Origin: Actinomycetes bacterium
Lineage (GTDB): Bacteria > Actinomycetota > Acidimicrobiia > Acidimicrobiales > Palsa-688
Assembly (NCBI GenBank): GCA_021809105.1
Contig: JAKBAM010000011.1
Location: 1 to 64,000, forward strand
DNA: 64,000 nucleotides
Direction of reading: 5' to 3'
This document shows, one piece after another, positions 18,169 through 27,341 of this stretch; the first letter of the stretch is position 1, and the number at the start of each line of letters is the position of its first letter. Made by a program: the position numbers and the translations under genes. Below the pieces are notes generated by a model. That model was given only the letters and a program-made list of their open reading frames with translations. It was not told where the DNA came from and did not search any database.

Positions 18169-19521
18169 GTGGTGCGTCCGACCGTGCTCTGGTGGATCCG
18201 GCGCGACATGCGCCTCTCCGACAACCCCGCGCTCAACGCGGCCAGCGAGGAGGGGCTCGTCTTACCCGTGTTCGTCCTCGACGATCGGCTGTGGGGGCCG
18301 GCGGGTGAGGCGAGGAGGGCGTTCCTAGTCGGTTGCCTGGAAGCAGTCGACCGGGCTACGGACGGCCACCTGAGCATCTGCCGCGGCGATCCCGCAGAGC
18401 AGTTGGCCAACCTTTGCCGCTCAGTGGGTGCATCGGCGGTGTATGCAGCCGCCGACTTCGGGCCATACGGCCGGAGCCGCGACGACCAAGTGGTCGCCGC
18501 CCTCGCGTCCCAGAACATCCCCCTGCACTGGGTGGGCTCCCCGTACGCGGTGGATCCGGGCAGCGTCGTCAAGGGTGACGGGACCCCCTTCAAGGTGTTC
18601 ACCCCGTTCTCCCGGGCGTGGGCGTCGTACGGCTGGGACGTCCCCGCGCAACGGGCCGCCCGAATCAGCTGGGCCGACGGGCCCAAGGAGGGGGAAATCC
18701 CTGGGTCTCCGTCGCTCGCGGCGAGCCTGCCAACGGCGGGCGAGGAGGCCGGCTTGCGGCGGTGGGAGCGTTTTCGGGACGGAGCGCTCGCCGACTACGC
18801 CGCCCGGCGAGACAGTCCCTCGGGAGAGCACACGTCGCGCATGTCCACTTATCTCAAGTGGGGTTGTGTCCACCCGAGGACGCTGCTCGCCGACCTCGAC
18901 GTCGCTCGCAGAGGTGATGCCACCTATCGCTCCGAGCTCTGCTGGCGGGAGTTCTACGCCGACGTGTTGTGGCACGTGCCCGGAAGCGCGCGGCGAGCCC
19001 TCCAGCCGCGGATGGCCAGCATGGAGCTGGACGAAGGGGCTGACGCCGAGCGCCACTTCCGGGCCTGGAGTCAGGGCCTCACCGGCTATCCCATCGTCGA
19101 TGCTGGCATGCGCCAGCTTCGAGCCGAGGGTTGGATGCACAACCGGGTGCGGATGATCGTGGCCAGCTTCCTCGTCAAGGACCTCCACATCGACTGGGTG
19201 CGCGGCGCCCGCTGGTTCCTGGCCCACCTCGTCGACGGGGACCTGGCTTCCAACAATCACGGCTGGCAGTGGGTGGCAGGCACCGGTACCGACGCAGCGC
19301 CTTATTTCCGTGTCTTCAACCCGACGACCCAGGGAGCGAAGTTCGATCCTGAGGGCGACTACGTGCGCCAGTTCGTGCCCGAGCTGCGTGGGGTGGCCGG
19401 CAAAGCGGTCCACGAGCCGTGGAAGCAGGGTGTGCCCTGCCCTGGCTACCCGGCGCGGATCGTCGACCACGCCCGAGAGCGCGCGGAGGCGCTGACCAGG
19501 TACCGGGCGGTGCGAGCCTGA
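18169..19521 (+). CDS. phr: deoxyribodipyrimidine photolyase
   Basis: 450 aa, light-driven repair of pyrimidine dimers. The N-terminal antenna domain begins VLWWIRRDMRLSDNPAL. The C-terminal FAD domain has STYLKWGCVHPR, CWREFYADVLW, GYPIVDAGMRQLRAEGWMHN and NHGWQWVAGTGTDAAPYFRVFNP, the class I CPD photolyase signatures with the conserved tryptophans. Its length is normal. GTG start at 18169, apparently leaderless. Monocistronic, with a convergent aldo/keto reductase gene downstream. Confidence 0.92.
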   Translation: MVRPTVLWWIRRDMRLSDNPALNAASEEGLVLPVFVLDDRLWGPAGEARRAFLVGCLEAVDRATDGHLSICRGDPAEQLANLCRSVGASAVYAAADFGPYGRSRDDQVVAALASQNIPLHWVGSPYAVDPGSVVKGDGTPFKVFTPFSRAWASYGWDVPAQRAARISWADGPKEGEIPGSPSLAASLPTAGEEAGLRRWERFRDGALADYAARRDSPSGEHTSRMSTYLKWGCVHPRTLLADLDVARRGDATYRSELCWREFYADVLWHVPGSARRALQPRMASMELDEGADAERHFRAWSQGLTGYPIVDAGMRQLRAEGWMHNRVRMIVASFLVKDLHIDWVRGARWFLAHLVDGDLASNNHGWQWVAGTGTDAAPYFRVFNPTTQGAKFDPEGDYVRQFVPELRGVAGKAVHEPWKQGVPCPGYPARIVDHARERAEALTRYRAVRA

Positions 19522-19569
19522 TCGCGGCCTCACCGCTCCCAGGGTGGTGAAAAGGACCAGCTCTGGCCC

Positions 19570-20439
19570 TCAGCCGGCGTCGGTCAAGGAGCTGACCTGG
19601 GCGGGGGTCAGGGTCAGAGTGGCGGCTGCGCAGTTGTCCTCGACGTGGGCCACGGACTTGGTGCCCGGGATGGGGAGCATGACAGGCGATCGGGCCAGCA
19701 ACCACGCCAGGGCTACCTGCGACGGGCTGGCCCCGGTCTCCTTGACGATGTGGTCGACCGGTCCCCCGGCCTTGGCCAGTCCGCCGGAGGCGATCGGAAA
19801 CCAGGGGATGAACCCGATGCTCTCCCTTTCGCAGTACCGCATGACGGCTTCTGACTGGCGGTTGGTCAGGTTGTACATGTTCTGTACCGTGGCGACCGGG
19901 ATGACCCGGCGGGCGGCTTCGATGTCGGCCACCGCCACCTCGGAGAGGCCGAGGGCGCCGACTTTGCCCTCGTCGAGCAGCTCCCTCATCACGCCGAATT
20001 GCTCCTCGGGCGGAACCTTGGCGTCGATGCGGTGCAGCTGCCACAGGTCGAGACGCTCCACGCCGAGTCGCCGCAAGCTCATCTCGCACTGCTGGCGGAG
20101 GTACTCAGGGCGGCCGACGGGTAGCCACTCGCCGGGGCCGGTACGCGTCAGCCCGGCTTTGGTGGCGATCAGCAGGTCGTCATAGGGGTGAAGCGCCTCG
20201 CGGATGAGCTCCTCGCTGACGTAGGGCCCGTAGGAGTCGGCGGTATCGATGAGGTCGACGCCCAGCGCGACGGCTCGCCGTAGCACTCGGATGCACTCGG
20301 CGCGGTCCTGGGGTTCGCCCCAGACGCCGTCGCCTGTCAGCTGCATAGCGCCGTACCCGAGCCGGTGGACCTCGCGGTCGGCGAGGCGGAACGTCCCCGA
20401 GGCGAGGATGGGACGCGTGGCGGTGTCTGCAGAGGTCAT
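19570..20439 (-). CDS. aldo/keto reductase
   Basis: 289 aa TIM-barrel NADPH-dependent oxidoreductase. All four catalytic residues are visible: Asp in [10 protein letters not shown], Tyr in SYGPYVSEE, Lys in LIATKAG and His in LWQLHRID. The NADPH-binding tail has [15 protein letters not shown]. The ATG is preceded by GAAGAAGG. It diverges from hrcA, and no pathway is evident from the neighbours. Confidence 0.9.
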   Translation of the reverse strand: MTSADTATRPILASGTFRLADREVHRLGYGAMQLTGDGVWGEPQDRAECIRVLRRAVALGVDLIDTADSYGPYVSEELIREALHPYDDLLIATKAGLTRTGPGEWLPVGRPEYLRQQCEMSLRRLGVERLDLWQLHRIDAKVPPEEQFGVMRELLDEGKVGALGLSEVAVADIEAARRVIPVATVQNMYNLTNRQSEAVMRYCERESIGFIPWFPIASGGLAKAGGPVDHIVKETGASPSQVALAWLLARSPVMLPIPGTKSVAHVEDNCAAATLTLTPAQVSSLTDAG

Positions 20440-20540
20440 GAGGGTCCTTCTTCTGGAGGGTGGGCAGGGGAACTACCCATCCGGGAGGGGCTTGCGCCCA
20501 AGGATTCGCGGGGCGGCCCGGTAACGTAGGTCTCCTGACG

Positions 20541-21545
20541 ATGCTCGATGACCGCAAGGCCTCGATCCTCCGCGCTGTCGTGGAGGAGTACATCCGGACC
20601 GCGCAACCAGTGGGGTCGGCGCACGTGGCCGAACGCGCCGACCTCCCAGTCTCGTCAGCGACGATCCGCAACGAGATGGGAGCACTCGAGCGCGATGGCT
20701 ACCTGGTCCAGCCCCACACCAGCGCCGGGCGGATCCCGACCGACCTCGGCTACCGGTTCTTCGTCGACCACTTGACCCCGAAGGGCCAGCTGCAACCGGC
20801 GAAGAGCCAGCAGGTGCACGCCTTTTTCTCCAGCGCCCACGGCGAGCTGGAGCGGATGCTGGCTGACACCAGCCGACTCCTGTCGGCGCTGACCGATTAC
20901 GCCGCGGTGGTGGTCGGTCCCTCTCACGAGCTGGCGTACGTACGCAGCCTGCAACTCGTAGGTCTGGGGGGTCGGGTCGCGTTGGTCGTGGTGATCCTGT
21001 CCAACGGCACCGTGGAGAAGCGCACCGTCGAAATGGCCGACGAGACCACCGATGTTTCCGTATCCGCCGCGTCGATCCACCTGTCGCAGGCCCTCACCGG
21101 GACCGTCTGGGGGGCTCCGGCACCTGTTGCGCCCACCGGGGATCTCGCCGTCGATGGCCTGGTGAGTCGGGCCATCGCCTCTTTTGCCTCAGAGCCCGGA
21201 GCCGCCGGCGACAACGTGTTCGTGGGTGGAGCGTCGCGGATGGCCGTGGCTTTCGACGCCGTCGAGACGATCCGCCAGGTCCTCGGCATCCTCGAGCAGC
21301 AGGTGGTCGTGGTCGGGCTCATCACCGACATCCTCGACCGGGGCCTGACGGTGTCGATCGGCGCCGAGCACGGCGTGCCGTCGCTGGCCGACTGCTCGGT
21401 GATCGTCGCTCCCTATGTCGTCGAGGGGGAGAGGGCCGGATCCATCGGTATCCTTGGTCCCACGCGGATGGACTACCAGCAGGCGCTGGCGGCAGTCGCC
21501 GTGGTCAGCAAGCGGCTGGGCAGGGCGCTCAGCGAGGGCGCATAG
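20541..21545 (+). CDS. hrcA: heat-inducible repressor HrcA
   Basis: 334 aa repressor of chaperone operons. The N-terminal winged helix LDDRKASILRAVVEEYI..PVGS is followed by SATIRNEMGALERDGYLVQPHTSAGRIPT, the DNA-binding core. The GAF-like middle and IGILGPTRMDYQQALAAV at the C-terminus are also typical. In this genome position it heads hrcA-dnaJ-rsmE. I see no CIRCE element upstream of hrcA, so its targets (usually groEL genes) must lie elsewhere. ATG at 20541. Confidence 0.95.
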   Translation: MLDDRKASILRAVVEEYIRTAQPVGSAHVAERADLPVSSATIRNEMGALERDGYLVQPHTSAGRIPTDLGYRFFVDHLTPKGQLQPAKSQQVHAFFSSAHGELERMLADTSRLLSALTDYAAVVVGPSHELAYVRSLQLVGLGGRVALVVVILSNGTVEKRTVEMADETTDVSVSAASIHLSQALTGTVWGAPAPVAPTGDLAVDGLVSRAIASFASEPGAAGDNVFVGGASRMAVAFDAVETIRQVLGILEQQVVVVGLITDILDRGLTVSIGAEHGVPSLADCSVIVAPYVVEGERAGSIGILGPTRMDYQQALAAVAVVSKRLGRALSEGA

Positions 21546-21580
21546 CCCACCCACGAGAATCGGAAGAACGGATCACCCAG

Positions 21581-22717
21581 GTGGCTGACGACTACTACGC
21601 GGAGCTCGGCGTCCCCCGCACTGCGAGCGAGGCTGACATCAAGAAGGCCTACCTCCGCTTGGCCCGCGAGTTGCATCCGGATGCCAACGGGGGCGACGCG
21701 CGGACCGAAGAGCGCTTCAAGGCGGTCACCCGGGCTTACGAGACACTCCGTGACCCCGAGCGCCGCCGCCAGTACGACATGTTCGGTGCCAGCGGACCCG
21801 GCGCCTCGGGCGCATCCGGTGATCCGTTCGGAGGCGGCGGCCTGGGCGACATCTTCGACGCCTTCTTCGGCGGGAACGGCCCCTTCGGCGCTTCGGCGGG
21901 AACGGGGGGCGGGCGTTCCCGCGGCGGGCCCCGCCAGGGTGAGGACGCCGAGGCTGTCATCGACCTGGATTTTCGCGATGCGGTCTTCGGCACCGAGCAG
22001 GAGATGCACATCCGGGTGCTCCAGCGCTGCGCCGCCTGCGAGGGCAGCGGGGCCAAGCCCGGTACGTCGCCTGTGACCTGCTCTGTCTGCCAGGGCGCCG
22101 GCGAGGTGCGCCGGGTGCGCCAGTCCATCCTCGGCCAGATGGTCACCTCCGGCCCGTGTCCCCAATGCGGCGGCCTCGGTCAGGAGATCCCCGAGAAGTG
22201 CACCAGCTGCGCGGGCCAGGGCAGGATTCGCGGTGAGAGCAGCTTCGTCGTCGAGGTTCCGGGAGGTGTGGACACCGGTACCACCCTCCGCCTCCCCGGA
22301 CGAGGCGCAGCCGGTCCGAGGGGCGGACCCGCCGGCGACCTCTACGTGCACGTGCGGGTCAAGCCCCATCCCACCCTGACCCGGTCGGAGTCCGACCTCC
22401 TGGCTGAACTCCACGTGCCGATGACTCAGGCGACGTTGGGGGCGCACGTCCCGTTCGAGACACTCGACGGCATCGAGGAGATAGCCGTCGCAGGCGGCAC
22501 CCAGAGCGGCCGGCAGGTACGGCTGCGGGGTAAGGGGGTGCCCCACCTCGGTCGCCACGGAAGGGGTGACCTGCTCGTGACAGTCGTCGTAGACACCCCG
22601 ACAGAGCTGACCAAGGCTCAGGAGGAGCTGCTGCGGCAGCTGGCGCTGGAGCGCGACGAGCAGGTGGCAGAGGCCGATGCCGGGCTGATGTCGCGTATCC
22701 GCGGCGCGTTCAAGTAG
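21581..22717 (+). CDS. dnaJ: chaperone DnaJ (DnaJ2 type)
   Basis: 378 aa Hsp40 co-chaperone. The J-domain (residues 1-70) has the HPD tripeptide in LARELHPDANGG. A Gly-rich linker with GGGGLGDIFDAFFGG follows. Four zinc-binding CxxCxGxG repeats (CAACEGSG, CSVCQGAG, CPQCGGLG, CTSCAGQG) come next, and then the substrate-binding C-terminal domains. GTG start at 21581, 35 bases after hrcA. The hrcA-dnaJ pairing is that of the second DnaJ copy in actinobacteria. Confidence 0.95.
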   Translation: MADDYYAELGVPRTASEADIKKAYLRLARELHPDANGGDARTEERFKAVTRAYETLRDPERRRQYDMFGASGPGASGASGDPFGGGGLGDIFDAFFGGNGPFGASAGTGGGRSRGGPRQGEDAEAVIDLDFRDAVFGTEQEMHIRVLQRCAACEGSGAKPGTSPVTCSVCQGAGEVRRVRQSILGQMVTSGPCPQCGGLGQEIPEKCTSCAGQGRIRGESSFVVEVPGGVDTGTTLRLPGRGAAGPRGGPAGDLYVHVRVKPHPTLTRSESDLLAELHVPMTQATLGAHVPFETLDGIEEIAVAGGTQSGRQVRLRGKGVPHLGRHGRGDLLVTVVVDTPTELTKAQEELLRQLALERDEQVAEADAGLMSRIRGAFK

Positions 22718-22750
22718 CTGTCGGCCGCCCCTGTACGTCGAGGCCTCTCG

Positions 22751-23620
22751 GTGCACGCTGAGCTTCGTCATGCCTCGGCCATGGTGTTCGTGGCATCGTC
22801 GCATTTCTCCCCCGAGACCCCTCCGACCGGCGCGCTGGACATCGATCCCGCTGACGTCCACCATCTGACCCGGGTGCTGCGACTCGAGCTCGGCGAGCCG
22901 GTGGCCGCCTCCGACGGCCGAGGATCGTGGCGCATGTGCAGCTTCGCTCCGCCGGCCCGTTTAGTGCCAACCGGTCCGGTCATGACAGCCGAGGCCCCTA
23001 CACCTGCGATCGCAGTGGGGTTCGTGCCGACGAAGGGCGAGCGGCCGGAGTGGACCGTCCAGAAGCTGACCGAGCTCGGCGTCGACCGGATCGTCGTCGT
23101 CGCCAGTGGGCGGAGTGTCGTGCACTGGAGGGGCGATCGCGCCGACCGCCATCTCCAGAAGCTCCGGGAGGTTTCCAGGCAGGCCGCGATGCAGAGCCGG
23201 AGGGTGTTTTTGCCGACCGTGGAAGGCGTCGTCGAGCTCGAAGACCTGGCCGCGGGGCGCTACGCCCGAGCGGGCGCTGAAGCGATCGAGGCGCCCGAGG
23301 CCCCGGCGGTCGACCCCGGCGTCAGGTGGTTGCTCGCCGTTCCCGGCGGCCAACCGCCGGCGCTCGTAGCGCCTACGGCCGCCGCCGTCCCCGGGATCCC
23401 TGCCCCGGCTATCGGCGTGCTGGTCGGGCCTGAGGGCGGATGGACGCCCGAGGAGCAGAGGCTAGAGCTGCCCACCGTCGGCCTGGGCGACGGCGTGCTG
23501 CGGGCCGAGACCGCCGCCCTCGCTGCCGGGGCGCTCCTCACCAGCCTTCGGGCGGGACTGGTGGCGCCGGCAGATGATCCGGGGGAGCCCCCACTGTCGG
23601 CAAGGGCTTCCGAAGCGTGA
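22751..23620 (+). CDS. rsmE: 16S rRNA m3U1498 methyltransferase RsmE
   Basis: 289 aa SPOUT methyltransferase that modifies U1498 of 16S rRNA. It has a PUA-like N-terminus (HHLTRVLRLELGEPV), the EWTVQKLTELGVDRI helix and the knotted SAM site IGVLVGPEGGWTPEE followed by LGDGVLRAETAALAAGAL. GTG start at 22751, 33 bases after dnaJ. A short disordered C-terminal extension is present. It is the last gene before the Tad region. Confidence 0.93.
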   Translation: MHAELRHASAMVFVASSHFSPETPPTGALDIDPADVHHLTRVLRLELGEPVAASDGRGSWRMCSFAPPARLVPTGPVMTAEAPTPAIAVGFVPTKGERPEWTVQKLTELGVDRIVVVASGRSVVHWRGDRADRHLQKLREVSRQAAMQSRRVFLPTVEGVVELEDLAAGRYARAGAEAIEAPEAPAVDPGVRWLLAVPGGQPPALVAPTAAAVPGIPAPAIGVLVGPEGGWTPEEQRLELPTVGLGDGVLRAETAALAAGALLTSLRAGLVAPADDPGEPPLSARASEA

Positions 23621-23720
23621 GGAAGTACAACGGTGGCCAAGCGTCGCGCACGGAATCGGTGTCTTAAGGGAAGGGGTGACACTTCGTCCCCGCCGTGCCG
23701 CCGGGAGCGGGATAAGACCC

Positions 23721-23749
23721 TTGATCCTCCGAGAACGGTGAGATACCGT
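23721..23749 (+). promoter_or_regulatory. promoter of the Tad pilus operon with overlapping palindrome
   Basis: TTGATC (23721-23726), a 17-base spacer and TACCGT (23744-23749) form a good housekeeping-type promoter ahead of cpaF. The inverted repeat ACGGT-GAGAT-ACCGT (23735-23749) covers the -10, a natural place for a repressor. A further ACGGT follows at 23764. The leader then carries a clear Shine-Dalgarno (GGCGGAGG) before the ATG at 23793. Confidence 0.55.
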
Positions 23750-23792
23750 CACTGTGGTACGTAACGGTGGCTAACCGGCGGAGGCTGGGCTG

Positions 23793-25100
23793 ATGAGCGG
23801 AGTATCAGTGCAGCCGGTCTCCCCGTTGCGCCAGATCGAGCAGGCGGTGCAGGAGCGGGCGAAGCTCCTGTCGTTGGACATGGCCGGCGCGGGGGCCGCG
23901 GAGGCGATGCGGTTCTTGGTGCACGAGGCGCTCGAGGAGTGGCACGCTGAGTTCCAGCGCGGCCGGCGCGAAGTAGACGTGGCGGAGCCGGAGGTCGCGG
24001 CGGAGCGGGCCGTGCGCAACCTCACGGGTTATGGGCCGCTGCAGCCGTTGCTCGACGACTCGGACGTATGGGAGATCATGATCAACGCGCCGGACGTGAT
24101 CTTCTGCAAGCGCCATACCGGGCGGTCGGGCTATCACGACGAGGTGTTCCACGACGACGAGCATTTGCAACGGGTGTTGACCAAGATCCTCGACGACGCC
24201 AGCCGTTCACATCGGAAGCTCGATCCGGCCGAAGGGCTCCAGGACGCCCAGCTCGACACGGGAGCACGGTTGCACATCGTGCACGCCGATATCGGCCGGG
24301 ATGGTCATGTGTTGGTCAATATCAGGAAGTTCACCGGGGTCGCCTACCGGGAGCTCGGCGAGTTGGTGGAGCAGCAGATGCTCGACCAGACGACCGGGGC
24401 ATTCCTGCGGTCCTGCGTGCGCTCCGGGCTGTCGACGGTGGTCGCCGGGGCCCCGGGATCGGGCAAGACGACCTTGCTGGCGTGTCTGGCCGCGGAGCTG
24501 GACCCGGCGTTGCGAGTGGTGATCGCGGAGGAGGTATTCGAGACTGATGTGCCCTTGCCAAATGTGGCTCACATGCAGACCCGCCCGGCGCGAGCGGATC
24601 GCAAGGAGGTAGACCTGCGCCGCCTGGTCGCCGGTTTCCTGCGTATGGCTCCCGACGTGGCGATTGTCGGGGAGGTCCGTGACAGGGAAGCGCTGGCCTT
24701 GCTGCTAACGCTTTCGTCTGGCGTCCAGGGTTTCACCACTATCCACGCCGGGTCGGCTCGCCAGGCGCTGTCGCGACTGCGTTTCATCTGTCAGCTGGCC
24801 GAATCCGGGTCGGAGCTCACTGTCTCGGCTTTATCGGCGTTGGTTAGTGAGGCGGTCGACATCGTCGTGCACTGCGCGCGCCAGGGGGGTGCCGTCAGGG
24901 TCACCGAGGTCCTCGCTGTCGAGGACCTCCAGGTGGGACCGGACAACGTCGCCTTTACCACGACTTCGATCTTTGCCCGTGCCCGCCATGACGCTCCGCT
25001 GACGTGGACGGGCAACCTGCCCGTGCGGGCAGCGCGTCCGTTGGAGCTGGCCGGTTTCGACCTCCGGGAGATGGCCGACGGTTGGACCTTGCGGTGCTAG
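23793..25100 (+). CDS. cpaF: Tad pilus secretion ATPase (CpaF/TadA)
   Basis: 435 aa hexameric ATPase that powers Flp/Tad pilus assembly at the cytoplasmic face. Walker A is GAPGSGKTTL near residue 219. The Asp/His-box region is around VVIAEEVFETDVPLPNVAHMQTR, and Walker B VAIVGEVRDREALALLLTLSSG lies near residue 290. The N-terminal helical domain has the family's LLDDSDVWEIMINAPD. The length is typical. It is first in the operon and overlaps tadB. Confidence 0.95.
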   Translation: MSGVSVQPVSPLRQIEQAVQERAKLLSLDMAGAGAAEAMRFLVHEALEEWHAEFQRGRREVDVAEPEVAAERAVRNLTGYGPLQPLLDDSDVWEIMINAPDVIFCKRHTGRSGYHDEVFHDDEHLQRVLTKILDDASRSHRKLDPAEGLQDAQLDTGARLHIVHADIGRDGHVLVNIRKFTGVAYRELGELVEQQMLDQTTGAFLRSCVRSGLSTVVAGAPGSGKTTLLACLAAELDPALRVVIAEEVFETDVPLPNVAHMQTRPARADRKEVDLRRLVAGFLRMAPDVAIVGEVRDREALALLLTLSSGVQGFTTIHAGSARQALSRLRFICQLAESGSELTVSALSALVSEAVDIVVHCARQGGAVRVTEVLAVEDLQVGPDNVAFTTTSIFARARHDAPLTWTGNLPVRAARPLELAGFDLREMADGWTLRC

Positions 25101-26137
25101 GCGTGTTGGCCGCGGCGCTGGCCGGCTATGGCACCTTCCTCCTCTACACCGCAGTGGCCTTCGGTTGGACTGGTCTCCGCCCCGGCCCGAGCGAGATGCG
25201 CCGCTACCGTCGCAGTGGCGTCGAGGACTGGTTGCGTCAGGCGGGCCTCGAGCAGGTGCGCCCGGCGGAGTTTGCCGCCACGATGGGGGTGTTGTTCGCC
25301 CTTGGTGGCGCGATCGCTTTCTCGGTGTTCGGGGGAGTGCTCCCTGCAGTGGTCGCAGGCGCGTTTGCCGCTAGCTTCCCCGTGGCGTCCTATCGGGGTC
25401 GCCGGGCGCGGCGGATCAGCGCCGCCCGGGAGGCTTGGCCCCGCATGCTCGAGGAGTTGCGTCTCCTGACCGGCTCGCTCGGGCGCTCCGTACCGCAGGC
25501 CCTCTTCGAGGTGGGTCGGCGGGCGCCGGAGGAGATGAGGTCCGGCTTTGCCTCGGCGGAACGGGAATGGCTCCTCTCGACCGACTTCGGGAGGACCCTC
25601 GATGTCGTCAAGGACGCTCTGGCCGACGCCACGGCCGACGTCGTGTGCGAGACGCTGGTCGTCGCTCACGAGGTCGGGGGCAGCGAGCTGGAGCGCCGCC
25701 TCGGAGACCTGATCGAGGATCGCATCGCCGACCTGCAAGGCCGACGAGATGCCGAGGTCAAACAGGCGGGGGTGCGCTTCGCCCGCCGGTTCGTCCTCCT
25801 GGTCCCGCTAGGGATGGCGCTGGCGGGGCTTTCGATCGGCACTGGTCGATCCGCGTACGAGACGGCGGGCGGCCAGGTGGCGGTCGCGATAGGTCTCCTG
25901 GGAGTCGTGGCCTGCTGGGTTTGGAGCGGTCGGCTCATGCGCCTGCCCCTCGAACCGCGCGTCTTTCTCGAGTCGTTCGTGTCGGAGTCCGAGCAGGATG
26001 ATCACGAGCACCGGGCAGCTGGCGTCGCGGCGCCTGTCCCGGCCGTCCTCGCTTCGTGGGTTCGGGCCGGGGGCGGCCACAAGCTGCTAGGGCGCCGACT
26101 TCTAAGATCGGGGCGCAGCACGAGGGGCTTCTCGTGA
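25082..26137 (+). CDS. tadB: Tad inner-membrane platform protein TadB-like
   Basis: 351 aa T2SSF-type platform protein. Membrane segments lie at the N-terminus (VLGVLAAALAGYGTFLLY), in the centre (FAATMGVLFALGGAIAFSVFGGVLP) and at the C-terminus. The cytoplasmic core contains EAWPRMLEELRLLTGSLGRSVPQAL. I prefer the TTG at 25082, which has GGGAG upstream and overlaps the cpaF stop; GTG 25094 is an alternative. The C-terminal tail is longer and more charged than usual. Confidence 0.85.
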   Translation: MDLAVLGVLAAALAGYGTFLLYTAVAFGWTGLRPGPSEMRRYRRSGVEDWLRQAGLEQVRPAEFAATMGVLFALGGAIAFSVFGGVLPAVVAGAFAASFPVASYRGRRARRISAAREAWPRMLEELRLLTGSLGRSVPQALFEVGRRAPEEMRSGFASAEREWLLSTDFGRTLDVVKDALADATADVVCETLVVAHEVGGSELERRLGDLIEDRIADLQGRRDAEVKQAGVRFARRFVLLVPLGMALAGLSIGTGRSAYETAGGQVAVAIGLLGVVACWVWSGRLMRLPLEPRVFLESFVSESEQDDHEHRAAGVAAPVPAVLASWVRAGGGHKLLGRRLLRSGRSTRGFS

Positions 26138-27033
26138 GCCGCGTCCTGATCGGTGCCGGGCTGCTGCTTTGGCTGGGCGCGACGCTGATCTTCACCGGGT
26201 TCCGCTGGTTCTCGCGGCCCAGCCTGGCCGAGCGGCTGCGCCCGTTCCACCCCGGTGCCGAAAGGGCGCGTGACGGGCTGGTGTCGGTCGAGTCGCTTAA
26301 GGATGTCATTGGTCCGCTGGCAAAGGCGACCGGGGATCGGGTTGCCGGTATCTTCGGAGTCAGCGAACAGCTGGAGCTGCGCTTGCGGCGAGTCCACTCT
26401 TCGCTCGACGTCACCGGCTTTCGCACCCGCCAGCTGGCATGGAGCGGCGTCGGTCTTCTCGGAGGAGTGCTGGTCGCGGCCGCCGGGGTGCCCCTAGCGG
26501 TGGGACTGATCGGTGTGGGAGCGGGACCCCTGCTGGCGTTCTTGCTAGTCGAGCAGCGCCTGGCCGCAGCCTCTGAGGGTTGGCAACGCACCGTCGGCCA
26601 GGAGCTGCCAGTGGTCAGCGAGCAGATGGCCATGCTCCTGAACGCCGGCTATTCGCTGGGTGCAGCCATCAGCCGCGTTGCCGCTCGAGGTCAGGGCTGC
26701 TGCGCCCAGGACCTGCGAGTCGTCGCCAACCGGATACGCCAGGGGGTCGGCGAAGGACCCGCCCTTCGAGAATGGGCTGAGGTGGTGAGAATAGACGGAC
26801 TGGACCGTCTGGTCGCAGTGCTGGCGCTCAATCGCGAGACCAGCGATCTCGGCAGGCTAGTGAGCACCGAAGCCCGCCAGTCCAGGCGGGACCTTCAGCG
26901 CCGGACCACCGAGATCTTGGAGCGGCGAGCCCAACAGGTCTGGGTGCCCGTCACCGTCGCCACCCTCGTTCCCGGAGTGATTCTCCTGGCCGTTCCGTTC
27001 CTTGCCGCGCTCCGCCTTTTCGCCAACGCCTGA
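26134..27033 (+). CDS. tadC: Tad inner-membrane platform protein TadC-like
   Basis: 299 aa, second T2SSF-type membrane protein, expected to pair with TadB under the ATPase. It has an N-terminal membrane helix (VLIGAGLLLWLGATLIFTGF), a central pair of helices (GVGLLGGVLVAAAGVPL) and a C-terminal one (VPVTVATLVPGVILLAVPFLAAL). The cytoplasmic domain has VGQELPVVSEQMAMLLNAGYSLG. GTG start overlaps the tadB stop (GTGA), with a GGGG-rich Shine-Dalgarno. Confidence 0.87.
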   Translation: MSRVLIGAGLLLWLGATLIFTGFRWFSRPSLAERLRPFHPGAERARDGLVSVESLKDVIGPLAKATGDRVAGIFGVSEQLELRLRRVHSSLDVTGFRTRQLAWSGVGLLGGVLVAAAGVPLAVGLIGVGAGPLLAFLLVEQRLAAASEGWQRTVGQELPVVSEQMAMLLNAGYSLGAAISRVAARGQGCCAQDLRVVANRIRQGVGEGPALREWAEVVRIDGLDRLVAVLALNRETSDLGRLVSTEARQSRRDLQRRTTEILERRAQQVWVPVTVATLVPGVILLAVPFLAALRLFANA

Positions 27034-27053
27034 CTGCCACCGAAGGAGTCATT

Positions 27054-27329
27054 TTGCCCGCTCTCTTCACGCCCGACGACCAGATAGCGACTGACGTGTC
27101 CGCCATCGCCACCGCCGCTCATGACGCACACGTGTCCCGGCTGCGTCCGGGCGGGCGGCGTCAAGACCAGAGGGGGGAGGGCGTCATCTCAGCAGCGATC
27201 GCCGTGCTCATCATGGCGTTCATCGGCGTAGGGATGTGGGTGGCGTTCAACGCGACGTTTCAACGCACCGCCAAGAACATCGACCATCAGGTCAACACCT
27301 GCATCGGCCAGACCACCAGCTCCTGCTGA
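27054..27329 (+). CDS. small pilin-like protein (Flp/TadE class)
   Basis: 91 aa with a charged N-terminus (about 45 residues), then RRQDQRGEGVISAAIAVLIM and one membrane helix, then a short C-terminal part with two Cys (NTCIG, SSC). A Gly before a hydrophobic helix is where a prepilin-type peptidase would cut, so this is the best candidate in the operon for the pilin or a pseudopilin. The match to the classical Flp motif (G followed by xxxxEY) is poor. TTG start with GGAG six bases upstream. Its position between tadC and the tadE-like genes supports the call. Confidence 0.65.
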   Translation: MPALFTPDDQIATDVSAIATAAHDAHVSRLRPGGRRQDQRGEGVISAAIAVLIMAFIGVGMWVAFNATFQRTAKNIDHQVNTCIGQTTSSC

Positions 27330-27341
27330 GATCGGGTCGAT

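Noticed and set aside
20440-20540. CIRCE element expected near hrcA
   Set aside because: I looked for TTAGCACTC-type arms and found none on either strand.
21473-22864. A 463-codon minus-strand frame across dnaJ
   Set aside because: Shadow of dnaJ, which has complete J-domain and zinc motifs.
23621-23720. A small gene between rsmE and the Tad promoter
   Set aside because: No frame has a plausible start, Shine-Dalgarno and coding composition; it appears to be untranslated.
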